Source: Aeromonas aquatica
GTDB taxonomy: Bacteria; Pseudomonadota; Gammaproteobacteria; Enterobacterales; Aeromonadaceae
Direction: 5' to 3'
NCBI RefSeq assembly: GCF_000764655.1
Contig: NZ_JRGL01000011.1
Span: 1 to 64,000, forward strand
Length of the DNA: 64,000 nucleotides
The stretch's first letter is position 1; each line of letters opens with the position of its first letter. The translations under genes were made by a program, and so were the position numbers. Of the stretch, positions 19,682 through 28,165 are shown one piece after another. The notes under the pieces are model-generated. The model worked only from the letters and a program-made list of their open reading frames with translations. It had not been told where the DNA came from and searched no databases.

Positions 19682-20413
19682 GTGATCACCTTATAAAGGC
19701 TGAATCTATAAAGAGATTGTTCCACATTCACCCCGTGGCGGCAAACAAGGACTGTCATCTTCCATTCATGAATAACTTGCCATTTCAAGCTAAGTTATAA
19801 ACAAACGCTAGGATCAGCCGCCATGAGTTGCCCACCCAGACTGTGCATAAGCCTGTGATCAAACGGGTATATACAGTAGTTTCATACCGGGGTACCAAAT
19901 TATTCCTTATCATACCGCATTCGCCATTAAACAAAATATTCATTTAAATACATGTAGTTAATATTTAAATGCTGGATCAAGATCCATGTCTTTTGCCACC
20001 GAGGATCCTCCCCCCGGATTGTGAACAAGTTCGACTGCTCAAAGATCCATCACGGCTGATTTATCCACAAGCTTGGCGCATTATCTGCACCGATATGGCG
20101 GGAAAAATCGGTGCACTCTCACATTTTTTTCCGGTGAAGGGGCCACTATGATCACTTTATGCCAGTTATCCAAGATTTCTGTGGATAACTATGTGCAACA
20201 GCCAGGCCAAACCCTTGGACAACTCGTTTCAGCGAGGATCCTCCGATCCCAACGGCTGGCATAAAAAGTCAAATTCCTTTAAAATCATCACCATAGATGA
20301 TTATTGGCAATCTCCCCTCCCCTGTGCACAGTTGGCCAGTGATCGGTTATAAAAACAGCGATCCTCAGCGAAAAGCAGATTTGCTAGACTCATTCATCTC
20401 ACAGGAGTCCTTC
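19682..20413. promoter_or_regulatory. 732-base rppH-mutH gap with DnaA boxes and dense GATC sites (DARS2/origin-like)
   Basis: No ORF is supported. Consensus DnaA boxes lie at 20061-20069 (plus, TTATCCACA), 20180-20188 (minus, TTATCCACA) and 19842-19850 (minus, TTATGCACA). A one-mismatch box lies at 20020-20028. Several weaker ones exist, such as TTATCCAAG at 20166. I count 12 GATC sites, against about three expected by chance. A strongly A+T-rich stretch runs from about 19895 to 19975. GAGGATCCTC occurs twice (20001 and 20234). In E. coli the DnaA-reactivating site DARS2 lies next to mutH, so this is a candidate equivalent. It also contains the rppH and mutH promoters. Confidence 0.6.
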
Positions 20414-21088
20414 ATGCCCACCAGTCCCCAGTCAGAGCAAGAATTATTGGCGCGCGCCTATGCCATGGCGGGGCTTCCCCTGGCCCAGCTCGCCGCCGAT
20501 GCGAGTATCCCGGTGCCACGGGATCTGCGGCGGGACAAGGGCTGGATCGGCCAGTTGATCGAATGGCAACTGGGCGCCAGCGCGGGCAGCAGGCCGGAGC
20601 AGGACTTCCCGGAATTGGGGATAGAGCTCAAGACGATCCCGGTGGATCCTCAGGGCAAGCCGCTGGAGACCACCTTCGTCTGCGTCGCGCCGTTGATCGG
20701 TGTCAGCGGCCAGCGCTGGGAAGAGTCGAACGTGCGCAACAAGCTCTCCCGGGTACTCTGGATCCCGGTGGAGGGCAGCCGCGAGATCCCGATCGGCGAG
20801 CGCCGGGTCGGCATGCCGCTGCTGTGGAGCCCAAACGAGGAAGAAGATCGGTTGCTGCGTCAGGACTGGGAAGAGTTGATGGACATGATAGTGCTGGGGG
20901 AAGTGGAGCAGATCAGCGCCCGCCATGGCCAGGTGATGCAGCTAAGGCCCAAGGCGGCGAACAGCAAGGCCCTGACCCGCGCCATCGGCCGCAACGGCCA
21001 GCCGATCCAGACCCTGCCACGGGGTTTTTATCTCAAGATTGAGTTCACCCATCGGCTGCTGCAACGCCACTTCGCCCTGCCCGTTTGA
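20414..21088 (+). CDS. mutH: DNA mismatch repair endonuclease MutH
   Basis: A 224-residue GATC-specific nicking endonuclease that cuts the unmethylated strand when activated by MutS/MutL. Catalytic D, E and K appear in [13 protein letters not shown] (about 70-82). The recognition region [16 protein letters not shown] closes the protein. Length is near E. coli MutH (229). The ATG at 20414 follows ACAGGAGTCC; an in-frame extension to 20297 has no family support. Its presence implies Dam-directed mismatch repair. Confidence 0.97.
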   Translation: MPTSPQSEQELLARAYAMAGLPLAQLAADASIPVPRDLRRDKGWIGQLIEWQLGASAGSRPEQDFPELGIELKTIPVDPQGKPLETTFVCVAPLIGVSGQRWEESNVRNKLSRVLWIPVEGSREIPIGERRVGMPLLWSPNEEEDRLLRQDWEELMDMIVLGEVEQISARHGQVMQLRPKAANSKALTRAIGRNGQPIQTLPRGFYLKIEFTHRLLQRHFALPV

Positions 21089-21171
21089 TCTTCACTATCA
21101 ACATTCCTGTCATAAAGTGGTATAAAAATAACCAACACCATTTTCTTCGCAGTCAGTGACAAGGAGGCTAC

Positions 21172-21495
21172 ATGCCGATAAACAAGCAGTTTCTCAAGTC
21201 GCGTCCCGAGGTCAAGGTGACCTTTGCAGTGGAAAAAGAGGCCGCGGGCGAGGCCGAGCAGATCTTGCTACTGGGGGAGTTCAGCCAGTGGCAACCCATC
21301 GAACTCAAACGAATGAAGAACGGGGAATTCAAGACGACCCTCAATCTGCCCACCGATGGTCCCAACCATTTCGAGTACTGTTACCAGCTGGTGCAACCCG
21401 GGGGAGAGACCCATTACGACAACGACTGGGCGGCAGATGACTATGTGCCCGGCCCCTTCGGACGTGACAACTCAGTGGTGCGGGTCAGTCAGTAG
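21172..21495 (+). CDS. Isoamylase-type early-set (CBM48/AMPK glycogen-binding-like) domain protein
   Basis: A 107-residue single-domain protein. LLLGEFSQWQPIELKRMKNGEFKTTLNLP and YCYQLVQPGG...YDNDWAADDY show the beta-sandwich early-set fold found before glycogen branching/debranching enzymes and in AMPK. No catalytic domain is attached. Start ATG at 21172 has ACAAGGAGGCTAC upstream. Stand-alone versions are common in gammaproteobacteria and their role is not defined; carbohydrate binding is inference. Confidence 0.75.
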   Translation: MPINKQFLKSRPEVKVTFAVEKEAAGEAEQILLLGEFSQWQPIELKRMKNGEFKTTLNLPTDGPNHFEYCYQLVQPGGETHYDNDWAADDYVPGPFGRDNSVVRVSQ

Positions 21496-21545
21496 GCGAC
21501 GACCAGAACACTGGCGCGTCTGGCCGGTACCCGAATTGCGGACAC

Positions 21546-21574
21546 AAAAAAGGCTCGCCATTGGCGAGCCTTTT
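21546..21574. terminator. Bidirectional terminator between the CBM48 gene and rplS
   Basis: AAAAAAGGCTCGCC AT TGGCGAGCCTTTT hairpin with A- and T-runs, placed between convergent genes. Confidence 0.9.
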
Positions 21575-21624
21575 CACTACCTGTCGAGCTTTTCGCCGAC
21601 ATGTCGACACCAATTCGAATCGAA

Positions 21625-21972
21625 TTAGTTGAGCTTCTCTTTGATACGAGCAGCTTTGCCGGACAGGTTGCGCAGGTAGTACAGTTTGGCGCGGCGAACA
21701 TCACCACGACGCTTCAGTTCTACACTGTGGATCAGCGGAGAGTGAGTCTGGAATACACGCTCAACACCTTCGCCGTTGGAGATCTTGCGAACGGTGAAAG
21801 CAGAGTGCAGACCGCGGTTACGCTTGGCAATGACGATGCCTTCGAAAGCCTGCAGACGCTCTTTACCACCTTCTTTAACACGAACTTGAACACGTACGGT
21901 GTCGCCCTGGGCAAATGCCGGGATGTCGGTACGCAGTTGCTCTTGTTCAAGCTGCTGAATAATCTTGCTCAT
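21625..21972 (-). CDS. rplS: 50S ribosomal protein L19
   Basis: A 115-residue ribosomal protein located at the 30S-50S interface. [20 protein letters not shown] and [20 protein letters not shown] identify it without doubt. It is the last gene of rpsP-rimM-trmD-rplS and is followed by a bidirectional terminator. Confidence 0.98.
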
Positions 21973-22008
21973 TGTCTTTCCTTACCTAGGATAAACTGAA
22001 AACTCTAC

Positions 22009-22755
22009 TTAGACGCAGTCACGCACTTCGCGGACATATTCGGCAAGAAGTGATTCTTGCTCGTCAGTCAGAGCTAGGTTGTTAATAAGTTCCGGCCTTC
22101 TCTGCCAGGTTCGTCCGAGCGATTGCTTGAGCCGCCAGCGCCGAATCACTTCGTGATTGCCGCTTGTCAGCGCCTCCGGCACCGCCAATCCATCCAACAA
22201 CTCCGGCCGAGTGTAGTGGGGATGATCCAGCAGGCCATCCGTGAAGGAGTCCTGCTCGGCACTGGCCTGATCACCCAGGACCCCTGGGACCAGACGCGAA
22301 ACCGCATCGATCAGGGTCATGGCAGGCAACTCGCCACCACTTAACACGTAATCCCCGATAGACCACTCTTCGTCGACTTCGGTTTGTATCACGCGTTCAT
22401 CGATACCTTCGTATCGACCGGCGACCAGAATCAATCTCTGATTCGTCGCCAACTCGGTCACGCCCGCTTGAGTCAGCTTGCGTCCCTGAGGAGAGAGATA
22501 GATGACTTTCGCCCCGTCTCCCGCCGCTTGCTTGGCTGCATGAATCGCATCACGCAGCGGCTGCACCATCATCAGCATTCCGGGCCCACCACCATAAGGA
22601 CGATCATCGACCGTACGGTGTTTGTCGTGGGTGAAATCCCGAGGGTTCCAGCACTCAATCTGCAGCAGGCCACTCTTGACGGCCCGACCCGTTACCCCGT
22701 GCTCGGTAATGGCTCGGAACATTTCCGGGAAGAGGCTAATGACCCCAATCCACAT
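22009..22755 (-). CDS. trmD: tRNA (guanine-N1-)-methyltransferase
   Basis: A 248-residue SPOUT-class enzyme making m1G37 in tRNAs, which prevents +1 frameshifting. Motifs: [13 protein letters not shown] at the start, [13 protein letters not shown], the trefoil-knot segment [16 protein letters not shown], and [16 protein letters not shown]. Length matches E. coli (255). It lies between rimM and rplS. Confidence 0.98.
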   Translation of the reverse strand: MWIGVISLFPEMFRAITEHGVTGRAVKSGLLQIECWNPRDFTHDKHRTVDDRPYGGGPGMLMMVQPLRDAIHAAKQAAGDGAKVIYLSPQGRKLTQAGVTELATNQRLILVAGRYEGIDERVIQTEVDEEWSIGDYVLSGGELPAMTLIDAVSRLVPGVLGDQASAEQDSFTDGLLDHPHYTRPELLDGLAVPEALTSGNHEVIRRWRLKQSLGRTWQRRPELINNLALTDEQESLLAEYVREVRDCV

Positions 22756-22789
22756 AAGAAACCTCCGGCACCCGTGTTAGCGCGGGAAA

Positions 22790-23311
22790 CTAGAAACCAG
22801 GATCCCAATCAACTTCGATTGTTCGAGCAGTCAGATCAATGTTCTTGATCACCTGCTCTTCCAGGAACGGAATCAACCGTTCCTTAGCACCAAAGGCATC
22901 TTTTACATTGGCCTCAACCACCAACACATCGTTGGAGCCGGTTTCCATCAATTCGGTCACCTTGCCCAGGTCGTATCCCTTGGTAGTCGATACCGAGCAA
23001 CCAATCAGGTCACGCCAGTAGAACTCACCTTCGGGCAACGCAGGCAACAGATCGGCGGGTACGCCAATCTCGACATTGGTCAATGCCAGGGCATCCTCGC
23101 GCACATCGATACCATCGAGCTTGCAGATCAGACCCTTGTTGTGACGCTTCCAGGCCGAAACCTGAATCTCACGCCATACCCCGTTCTGATTGATCAGCCA
23201 GGGGTTGTAATCGAAAATCGCTTCGGCAACATCGGTGAAGGAGTTCACTTTAAGCCAGCCCTTGATGCCGTATACGGTACCCAGGGTGCCCAGAACAATA
23301 GGTTTTTCCAC
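22790..23311 (-). CDS. rimM: Ribosome maturation factor RimM
   Basis: A 173-residue 16S rRNA processing factor for 30S head assembly. The N-terminal domain has [20 protein letters not shown]. The C-terminal PRC-barrel has the conserved [14 protein letters not shown] with the functionally important YW pair, and it ends IEVDWDPGF. It is 24 bases after rpsP and 34 before trmD. Confidence 0.97.
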   Translation of the reverse strand: MEKPIVLGTLGTVYGIKGWLKVNSFTDVAEAIFDYNPWLINQNGVWREIQVSAWKRHNKGLICKLDGIDVREDALALTNVEIGVPADLLPALPEGEFYWRDLIGCSVSTTKGYDLGKVTELMETGSNDVLVVEANVKDAFGAKERLIPFLEEQVIKNIDLTARTIEVDWDPGF

Positions 23312-23335
23312 CTTAACTCCCTACCGTTTGACTGA

Positions 23336-23584
23336 TTAAGCAGCTTTGGCAGCGTCTTTGATCAGCTTGGCAACGCGGTCAGAAACAGCGGCACCAGTAG
23401 CAACCCAATGCTCGATACGAGCCAGGTCCAGCTTCAGCTTTTCAGCGTTGCCGGTAGCAACCGGGTTGAAGAAACCAACACGTTCGATGAAACGACCGTC
23501 ACGGGCGCAACGGCTGTCAGTAACTACTACCTGGTAAAACGGACGCTTTTTCGCGCCACCACGTTGTAAACGAATGGTTACCAT
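23336..23584 (-). CDS. rpsP: 30S ribosomal protein S16
   Basis: An 82-residue protein starting [20 protein letters not shown], the standard S16 N-terminus. First gene of the rpsP-rimM-trmD-rplS operon; the leader at 23585-23700 presumably holds the promoter. Confidence 0.98.
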   Translation of the reverse strand: MVTIRLQRGGAKKRPFYQVVVTDSRCARDGRFIERVGFFNPVATGNAEKLKLDLARIEHWVATGAAVSDRVAKLIKDAAKAA

Positions 23585-23717
23585 ATCGTCCTCATTAACA
23601 TCTAATGAACAAGGCCCGCAAACACGCGGACCCTAGCTTAAAATAAGCCGCGTAATTCTACTTGGATTCGTAATAATTGCAACCAAACCAGCCATTTTTT
23701 GCGCAGGATGCATCATG

Positions 23718-23747
23718 AAAAAGGCCCACATACATCTTGTGGGCCCT
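23718..23747 (-). terminator. ffh terminator
   Basis: GGCCCACA...TGTGGGCC hairpin preceded on the plus strand by AAAAA (T's on the minus strand), about 25 bases beyond the ffh stop. Confidence 0.8.
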
Positions 23748-23770
23748 TGCGCTGGTTGAATCACTCGGGA

Positions 23771-25150
23771 TCAGAACGGGCCACGACCACCGCCGCCGAA
23801 TCCGGGTGGCAGCATGTTCTTCATCTGACCCATCATCTTGCGCATGCCACCCTTGCCGGACATCTTCTTCATCATGCGCTGCATCTCGGTGAACTGCTTG
23901 AGCAGCTTGTTCACGTCCTGCACCTGCATGCCGGAGCCCGCGGCGATGCGGCGCTTGCGGGAGCCCTTAATGAGATCTGGATGAGCACGTTCCTTGGGCG
24001 TCATGGAGCTGATGATGGCCTCCATGCGCACGGTGAGCTTGTCGTCCATCTGATCCTTGACGTTATCCGGCAGGCCGGACATGCCGGGCAACTTGTCGAG
24101 CATGCCCATCATGCCGCCCATGTTGCGCATCTGCGCCAGTTGCTCGCGGAAGTCTTCCAGATCGAAGCCCTTGCCACTCTTGACCTTGTTGGCCAGCTTG
24201 GCGGCCTTCTCTTTATCGACGGTACGCTCCACCTCCTCAATGAGCGACAGCACGTCCCCCATGCCGAGGATGCGGGAAGCGAGACGGTCCGGGTGGAAGG
24301 GCTCCAGCGCGTCTGTCTTCTCGCCCATACCGATGAACTTGACCGGCTTGCCGGTGATGTGGCGCACGGACAGGGCGGCACCGCCGCGGGCGTCGCCGTC
24401 CGCCTTGGTGAGGATCACGCCGGTGAGCGGCAGCGCCTCGTTGAACGCCTTGGCGGTATTGGCCGCATCCTGGCCCGTCATGGCATCGACCACGAACAGG
24501 GTCTCGACCGGCTTGATGGTGGCGTGCAGATCCTGGATCTCCGCCATCATCTCGCCATCGACGTGCAAGCGACCGGCGGTATCGACGATCACCACGTCAT
24601 AGAATTTCTTGCGCGCCTGATCGATGGCGGCGGTGGCGATCGCCACCGGCTTCTGGGTCACGTCGCTCGGGAAGAAGTCGACCCCGATGTCGCCGGCCAG
24701 GGTCTCCAACTGCTTGATCGCCGCGGGACGATAAACGTCCGCACTGACCACCAGCACCTTCTTCTTACTGCGCTCTTTGAGCAACTTGGCCAGCTTGGCC
24801 ACGGTCGTTGTCTTACCGGCACCCTGCAGACCGGCCATCAGGATGATGGCCGGCGGCTGGGCGGCCAGGTTGAGCTGCTCGTTCGCCTCGCCCATGACCG
24901 AGACCAGCTCGCCATGCACTATCTTGATGAATGCCTGGCCCGGGCTTAAGGACTTGGCCACTTCCTGACCGACGGCCCGTTCCTTGACCCGCGCCACGAA
25001 GTCACGCACGACCGGCAGGGCGACGTCCGCCTCGAGCAGCGCCATGCGCACTTCACGCAAGGTATCCTTGATGTTCTCTTCGGTCAGTCGGCCACGGCCG
25101 CTGACATTGCGCAGGGTGCGCGAGAGTCGTTCAGTCAAATTCTCAAACAT
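23771..25150 (-). CDS. ffh: Signal recognition particle GTPase
   Basis: A 459-residue SRP54 protein that binds 4.5S RNA and signal sequences at the ribosome and docks with FtsY. N domain MFENLTERLSRTLRNV, then the G domain with G1 MAGLQGAGKTTT (about 100), DTAGRLH and TKADGDARGG. A methionine-rich M domain ends GFGGGGRGPF. ATG at 25150 gives the standard N-terminus; a longer in-frame start at 25177 is not supported. The upstream promoter region is tandemly duplicated (25180-25345). Confidence 0.98.
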   Translation of the reverse strand: MFENLTERLSRTLRNVSGRGRLTEENIKDTLREVRMALLEADVALPVVRDFVARVKERAVGQEVAKSLSPGQAFIKIVHGELVSVMGEANEQLNLAAQPPAIILMAGLQGAGKTTTVAKLAKLLKERSKKKVLVVSADVYRPAAIKQLETLAGDIGVDFFPSDVTQKPVAIATAAIDQARKKFYDVVIVDTAGRLHVDGEMMAEIQDLHATIKPVETLFVVDAMTGQDAANTAKAFNEALPLTGVILTKADGDARGGAALSVRHITGKPVKFIGMGEKTDALEPFHPDRLASRILGMGDVLSLIEEVERTVDKEKAAKLANKVKSGKGFDLEDFREQLAQMRNMGGMMGMLDKLPGMSGLPDNVKDQMDDKLTVRMEAIISSMTPKERAHPDLIKGSRKRRIAAGSGMQVQDVNKLLKQFTEMQRMMKKMSGKGGMRKMMGQMKNMLPPGFGGGGRGPF

Positions 25151-25179
25151 GACGCATTCCGGTTCTTGGCGTAACAAAT

Positions 25180-25345
25180 GGGGTGCATTATACCCCAGTC
25201 AGCACTATGAGGACGATGATTCGCCGCACAGCGGCCACCTGCCATCAGCATGGTCAGGCGTAATAGATGAGGCGCATTATACCTCAGTCAACGCCAGAGG
25301 ACGATTATTCACCGCACGGGGCGGTCACCTGCTACTTATATATGG
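25180..25345. repeat. Diverged 89-base tandem duplication in the ffh/ypjD divergent region
   Basis: Copy 1 starts GCATTATACCCCAGTCA near 25185 and copy 2 starts GCATTATACCTCAGTCA near 25274. Both continue with AGGACGAT, ATTC, CCGCAC, GCGG and CACCTGC blocks. By eye about 80% of 65 positions match. Each copy holds a perfect -10 hexamer TATAAT on the minus strand (25187-25192 and 25276-25281), so the ffh promoter appears duplicated. No ORF is conserved across the copies. Confidence 0.7.
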
Positions 25346-25437
25346 GCAGTTAGTCCCTGGCACAACTGGCGAGCATATCTTGTGCAAGGTATACTGCCTC
25401 TCTTTACTCATAAAGCTTGTTTAACAACGACCTGGTT

Positions 25438-26229
25438 ATGATCGTGATCTCTGTTCTGGCCCTGGCGTTTTACCTGCTGGCCATCATCGCCTCGCTGCAT
25501 CTGCTGCTCAGTGCCAAGCCCGTCGGGCAAGTGTCGCTGTTTGCCTGCATCGGTCTGGCCCTGACGGCCCACGGTATCGCTGTGGGCAGCGAAGTGCTGG
25601 CCACTCAGTCCGGCCAGAATCTCAGCATGCTGAACGTCGCCTCTCTGGTCGCCCTCATCATCAGCTGCTTCATGACCTGCGTGACCCGCCGCTTCAACGG
25701 CTGGATCCTGCTGCCCGTGGTCTACAGTTTCTCGGCCTTGCTGCTCGCGGCGAGCGCCCTCATCCCCGGCCGCTACATCACTCACCTGGAGGCCCACCCC
25801 CAGTTGCTGCTGCACATCGGGCTCGCCCTGATGGCCTACTCGGTGCTGATGATTGCCTGCCTCTTTGCATTGCAGTTGGCCTACTTGGACAGGCAGCTGA
25901 AATCCAGAAAGATCAGCAACCTGCCCGCCATGCCACCGCTCATGACGGTAGAGAGGCGTCTGTTCCAGCTCATCTCGGCCGGCCTGTTCCTGCTGACGCT
26001 GTCCATCGCCTCCGGCATGTTCTTCCTCGAAGACATGTTTGCTCAGGGCAAGTCCCACAAGGCGGTCCTGTCGATCCTCGCCTGGTGTGTCTACGTGTTG
26101 CTGCTATGGGGCCATCACAGCCGCGGCTGGCGTGGCCGCAAGGTCATCACCCTGAGCCTCGTCGGCAGCGTCATCCTGACCCTGGCCTATTTTGGCAGCC
26201 GTTTCGTCAAGGAAGTCTTGCTGAGCTGA
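25438..26229 (+). CDS. ypjD: Cytochrome c assembly (CcsA/CcmC-like) inner-membrane protein YpjD
   Basis: A 263-residue protein with eight hydrophobic segments, the same length as E. coli YpjD. QNLSMLNVASLVALIIS, YITHLEAHPQLLLHIGLALMAYS and the closing WGHHSRGWRGRKV...LTLAYFGSRFV match the family. The conserved histidines suggest haem handling, but E. coli work links YpjD (CorE) to CorC-type transport. The ATG at 25438 aligns with YpjD; a TTG at 25417 is possible and neither has a strong Shine-Dalgarno. Upstream of yfjD, as in E. coli. Confidence 0.88.
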   Translation: MIVISVLALAFYLLAIIASLHLLLSAKPVGQVSLFACIGLALTAHGIAVGSEVLATQSGQNLSMLNVASLVALIISCFMTCVTRRFNGWILLPVVYSFSALLLAASALIPGRYITHLEAHPQLLLHIGLALMAYSVLMIACLFALQLAYLDRQLKSRKISNLPAMPPLMTVERRLFQLISAGLFLLTLSIASGMFFLEDMFAQGKSHKAVLSILAWCVYVLLLWGHHSRGWRGRKVITLSLVGSVILTLAYFGSRFVKEVLLS

Positions 26230-26268
26230 CGGCCCGTCCATCGCCTCACCATCCAACAGGAGCCTTTT

Positions 26269-27549
26269 TTGGACAGTATCTCGACGAGCACATTGCTGAT
26301 TGTCCTCGTTATCTTGATCCTCTTGTCAGCCTTCTTCTCCAGCTCCGAAACCGGCCTGATGTCCCTCAACCGATACAAGTTGCGGCATCTGGCCCAGACC
26401 AAACACAAGGCAGCCCGCCGGGTAGAAAAACTGCTGGCCAGGCCGGACCGTCTGCTCGGCCTCATCCTCATCGGCAACAACCTGGTCAACATCCTGGCGT
26501 CCGCCATCGCCACCATCGTCTGCATCCGGTTGTTCGGGGATCTCGGCATCGCAATCGCCACCGTAGGCCTGACCCTGGTGGTTCTGGTCTTCGGCGAAGT
26601 CACCCCCAAGACCCTGGCCGCCATGTTCCCCGAGAAGATTGCCTATCCGGCCTCCTGGATCCTCAAGGGATTGATGGTCCCCCTCTCCCCCTTCGTCTGG
26701 CTCATCAACGGCATCACCACCGTGCTGCTCCGGCTGATGGGGCTGAACCACGCCAAGAATGACTCGCTCAACGCAGAAGAGCTGCGCACCATCGTCAACG
26801 AGGCGGGCAGCCTGATCCCCCAGCGCCATCAGGAGATGCTGATCGGTATCCTGGATCTGGACAAGATGACGGTGGAGAACATCATGGTGCCGCGCAGCGA
26901 GATCTTCGCCATCGACATCAACGATGACTGGAAGACGATACTGCGTCAGCTGGCTCACTGCGCCCATACCAAGATCCTGCTTTATCGCGACAACATCGAT
27001 GATGTTGTCGGCTTCTTGCACGCACGGGATGCTCTCAGGCTGGTCGCCAAGGATCAATTCAACAAGTCCAGCCTGCTGCGGGAGGTCGATCCCATCTACT
27101 TCATTCCCGAGGGAACACCGCTCAACGTGCAACTGGCCAAGTTCCAGCGCAACAAGGAGCGGATCGGGCTGATTGTCGATGAATATGGGGATATTCAGGG
27201 GCTGATCACCCTGGATGACATACTCGAGGAGATAGTCGGTGACTTCACCACCTCCATGACGCCGACCCCGAGCGACGAGATCCACCCCCAGCCGGACGGC
27301 TCCTTCCTGGTGGAAGGCTCCGCCAGCATCCGCGAGCTGAACAAGGAGATGAACTGGCACCTGCCCATCGAGGGCCCACGCACTCTCAACGGGGTGATCC
27401 TGGAATACCTGGAGGAGATCCCCCAACCGAACATCAGCGTCAGGCTGGCGGGCTATCCCATCGAGATCATTGAAGTTGAGAACAACATGGTGAAAATGGC
27501 GCGGATCATGCCGCATCTCTACCGCAACGAATCGGGTTACGAGGATTGA
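26269..27549 (+). CDS. yfjD: CNNM/CBS-domain transporter (HlyC/CorC family, YfjD/CorB)
   Basis: A 426-residue inner-membrane protein. The N-terminal CNNM (DUF21) domain (about 1-190) has FFSSSETGLMSLNRY and LVFGEVTPKTLAAMFPEK. It is followed by a CBS pair (MTVENIMVPRSEIFAID; LIVDEYGDIQGLITLDDILEE shortened here) and a C-terminal CorC_HlyC domain. Members transport Mg2+ or support Mg2+/Co2+ export. Translation starts at TTG 26269 behind CAGGAGCC. It is 39 bases after ypjD and ends at a strong terminator. Confidence 0.92.
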   Translation: MDSISTSTLLIVLVILILLSAFFSSSETGLMSLNRYKLRHLAQTKHKAARRVEKLLARPDRLLGLILIGNNLVNILASAIATIVCIRLFGDLGIAIATVGLTLVVLVFGEVTPKTLAAMFPEKIAYPASWILKGLMVPLSPFVWLINGITTVLLRLMGLNHAKNDSLNAEELRTIVNEAGSLIPQRHQEMLIGILDLDKMTVENIMVPRSEIFAIDINDDWKTILRQLAHCAHTKILLYRDNIDDVVGFLHARDALRLVAKDQFNKSSLLREVDPIYFIPEGTPLNVQLAKFQRNKERIGLIVDEYGDIQGLITLDDILEEIVGDFTTSMTPTPSDEIHPQPDGSFLVEGSASIRELNKEMNWHLPIEGPRTLNGVILEYLEEIPQPNISVRLAGYPIEIIEVENNMVKMARIMPHLYRNESGYED

Positions 27550-27576
27550 AAAAAGGCTGCCGATGGCAGCCTTTTT
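27549..27576. terminator. Bidirectional terminator between yfjD and nsrR
   Basis: AAAAAAGGCTGCC GA TGGCAGCCTTTTT-like perfect hairpin between convergent genes. Confidence 0.9.
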
Positions 27577-27580
27577 CGTC

Positions 27581-28054
27581 TCACTCGTTTTCTTCGTCCG
27601 GCTCCAGCTCAAGCACCAGGGTCGGGATCAGCTCGCCGAACACCTGTTGCAACTCGGCGCGGTTGGCCAGCAAGTCTTGCAGCGTATAGCTGTCCATCAC
27701 CGCCAGGAAGGCATTCATCGCCTCTTTCAAGGCACTCTTCAGCAGACAGACCGAGACGATATGACAGACCGGCGAGTTGCAGTCTATCCCGTCCAGATTG
27801 CCTTCCAGTGCCCGGATCACCTGACCGATATTGACCGTCTCCGGCGCACAGGCCATGCGGATCCCGCCGTTCTTGCCGCGCTGGGACTGCAGATAGCCCA
27901 GCTTCACCAGCTGGTTCACCACCTTCACCATGTGATTGCGGGACACGTCGTACAGGGCGGACACCTTGGCCACGCTCGACAGTTCGCCTTCCGGCAGGGT
28001 CGCCAGATAGAGCAGGGCTCTCAATCCAAAATCGGTATAGCTAGTTAGTCTCAT
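27581..28054 (-). CDS. nsrR: Rrf2-family nitric oxide-sensing repressor NsrR
   Basis: A 157-residue Rrf2 winged-helix protein starting MRLTSYTDFGLRALLYLA. The HTH includes YDVSRNHMVKVVNQL, and the Fe-S cysteines are spaced CX4CX5C in GIDCNSPVCHIVSVC, as in NsrR. Apo or nitrosylated protein releases DNA and derepresses NO detoxification. It is divergent from hmp with an NsrR-type operator between. The ATG at 28054 gives the family start. Confidence 0.94.
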   Translation of the reverse strand: MRLTSYTDFGLRALLYLATLPEGELSSVAKVSALYDVSRNHMVKVVNQLVKLGYLQSQRGKNGGIRMACAPETVNIGQVIRALEGNLDGIDCNSPVCHIVSVCLLKSALKEAMNAFLAVMDSYTLQDLLANRAELQQVFGELIPTLVLELEPDEENE

Positions 28055-28115
28055 AGTGCCTGTGGCGCATAGCGCAAGAAATTGATGATTGATCCAGATC
28101 AATTAAACATTTAGG

Positions 28116-28136
28116 ATGCAACTTATTAAGTGGCAT
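28116..28136 (+). promoter_or_regulatory. NsrR-type operator upstream of hmp
   Basis: A 21-base imperfect palindrome, ATGCAACTTA at the left and TAAGTGGCAT at the right around a central T. It resembles the NsrR consensus of paired ATGCAT-like half sites. It lies 30-50 bases upstream of the hmp start, in the hmp/nsrR divergent region. Confidence 0.7.
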
Positions 28137-28165
28137 TTTATATGTTCAATTAAAAAGGACCTCCT

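Noticed and set aside
19682-20413. Chromosomal origin oriC
   Set aside because: The flanking genes rppH and mutH are not origin neighbours in gammaproteobacteria; a DARS-like role fits the position better.
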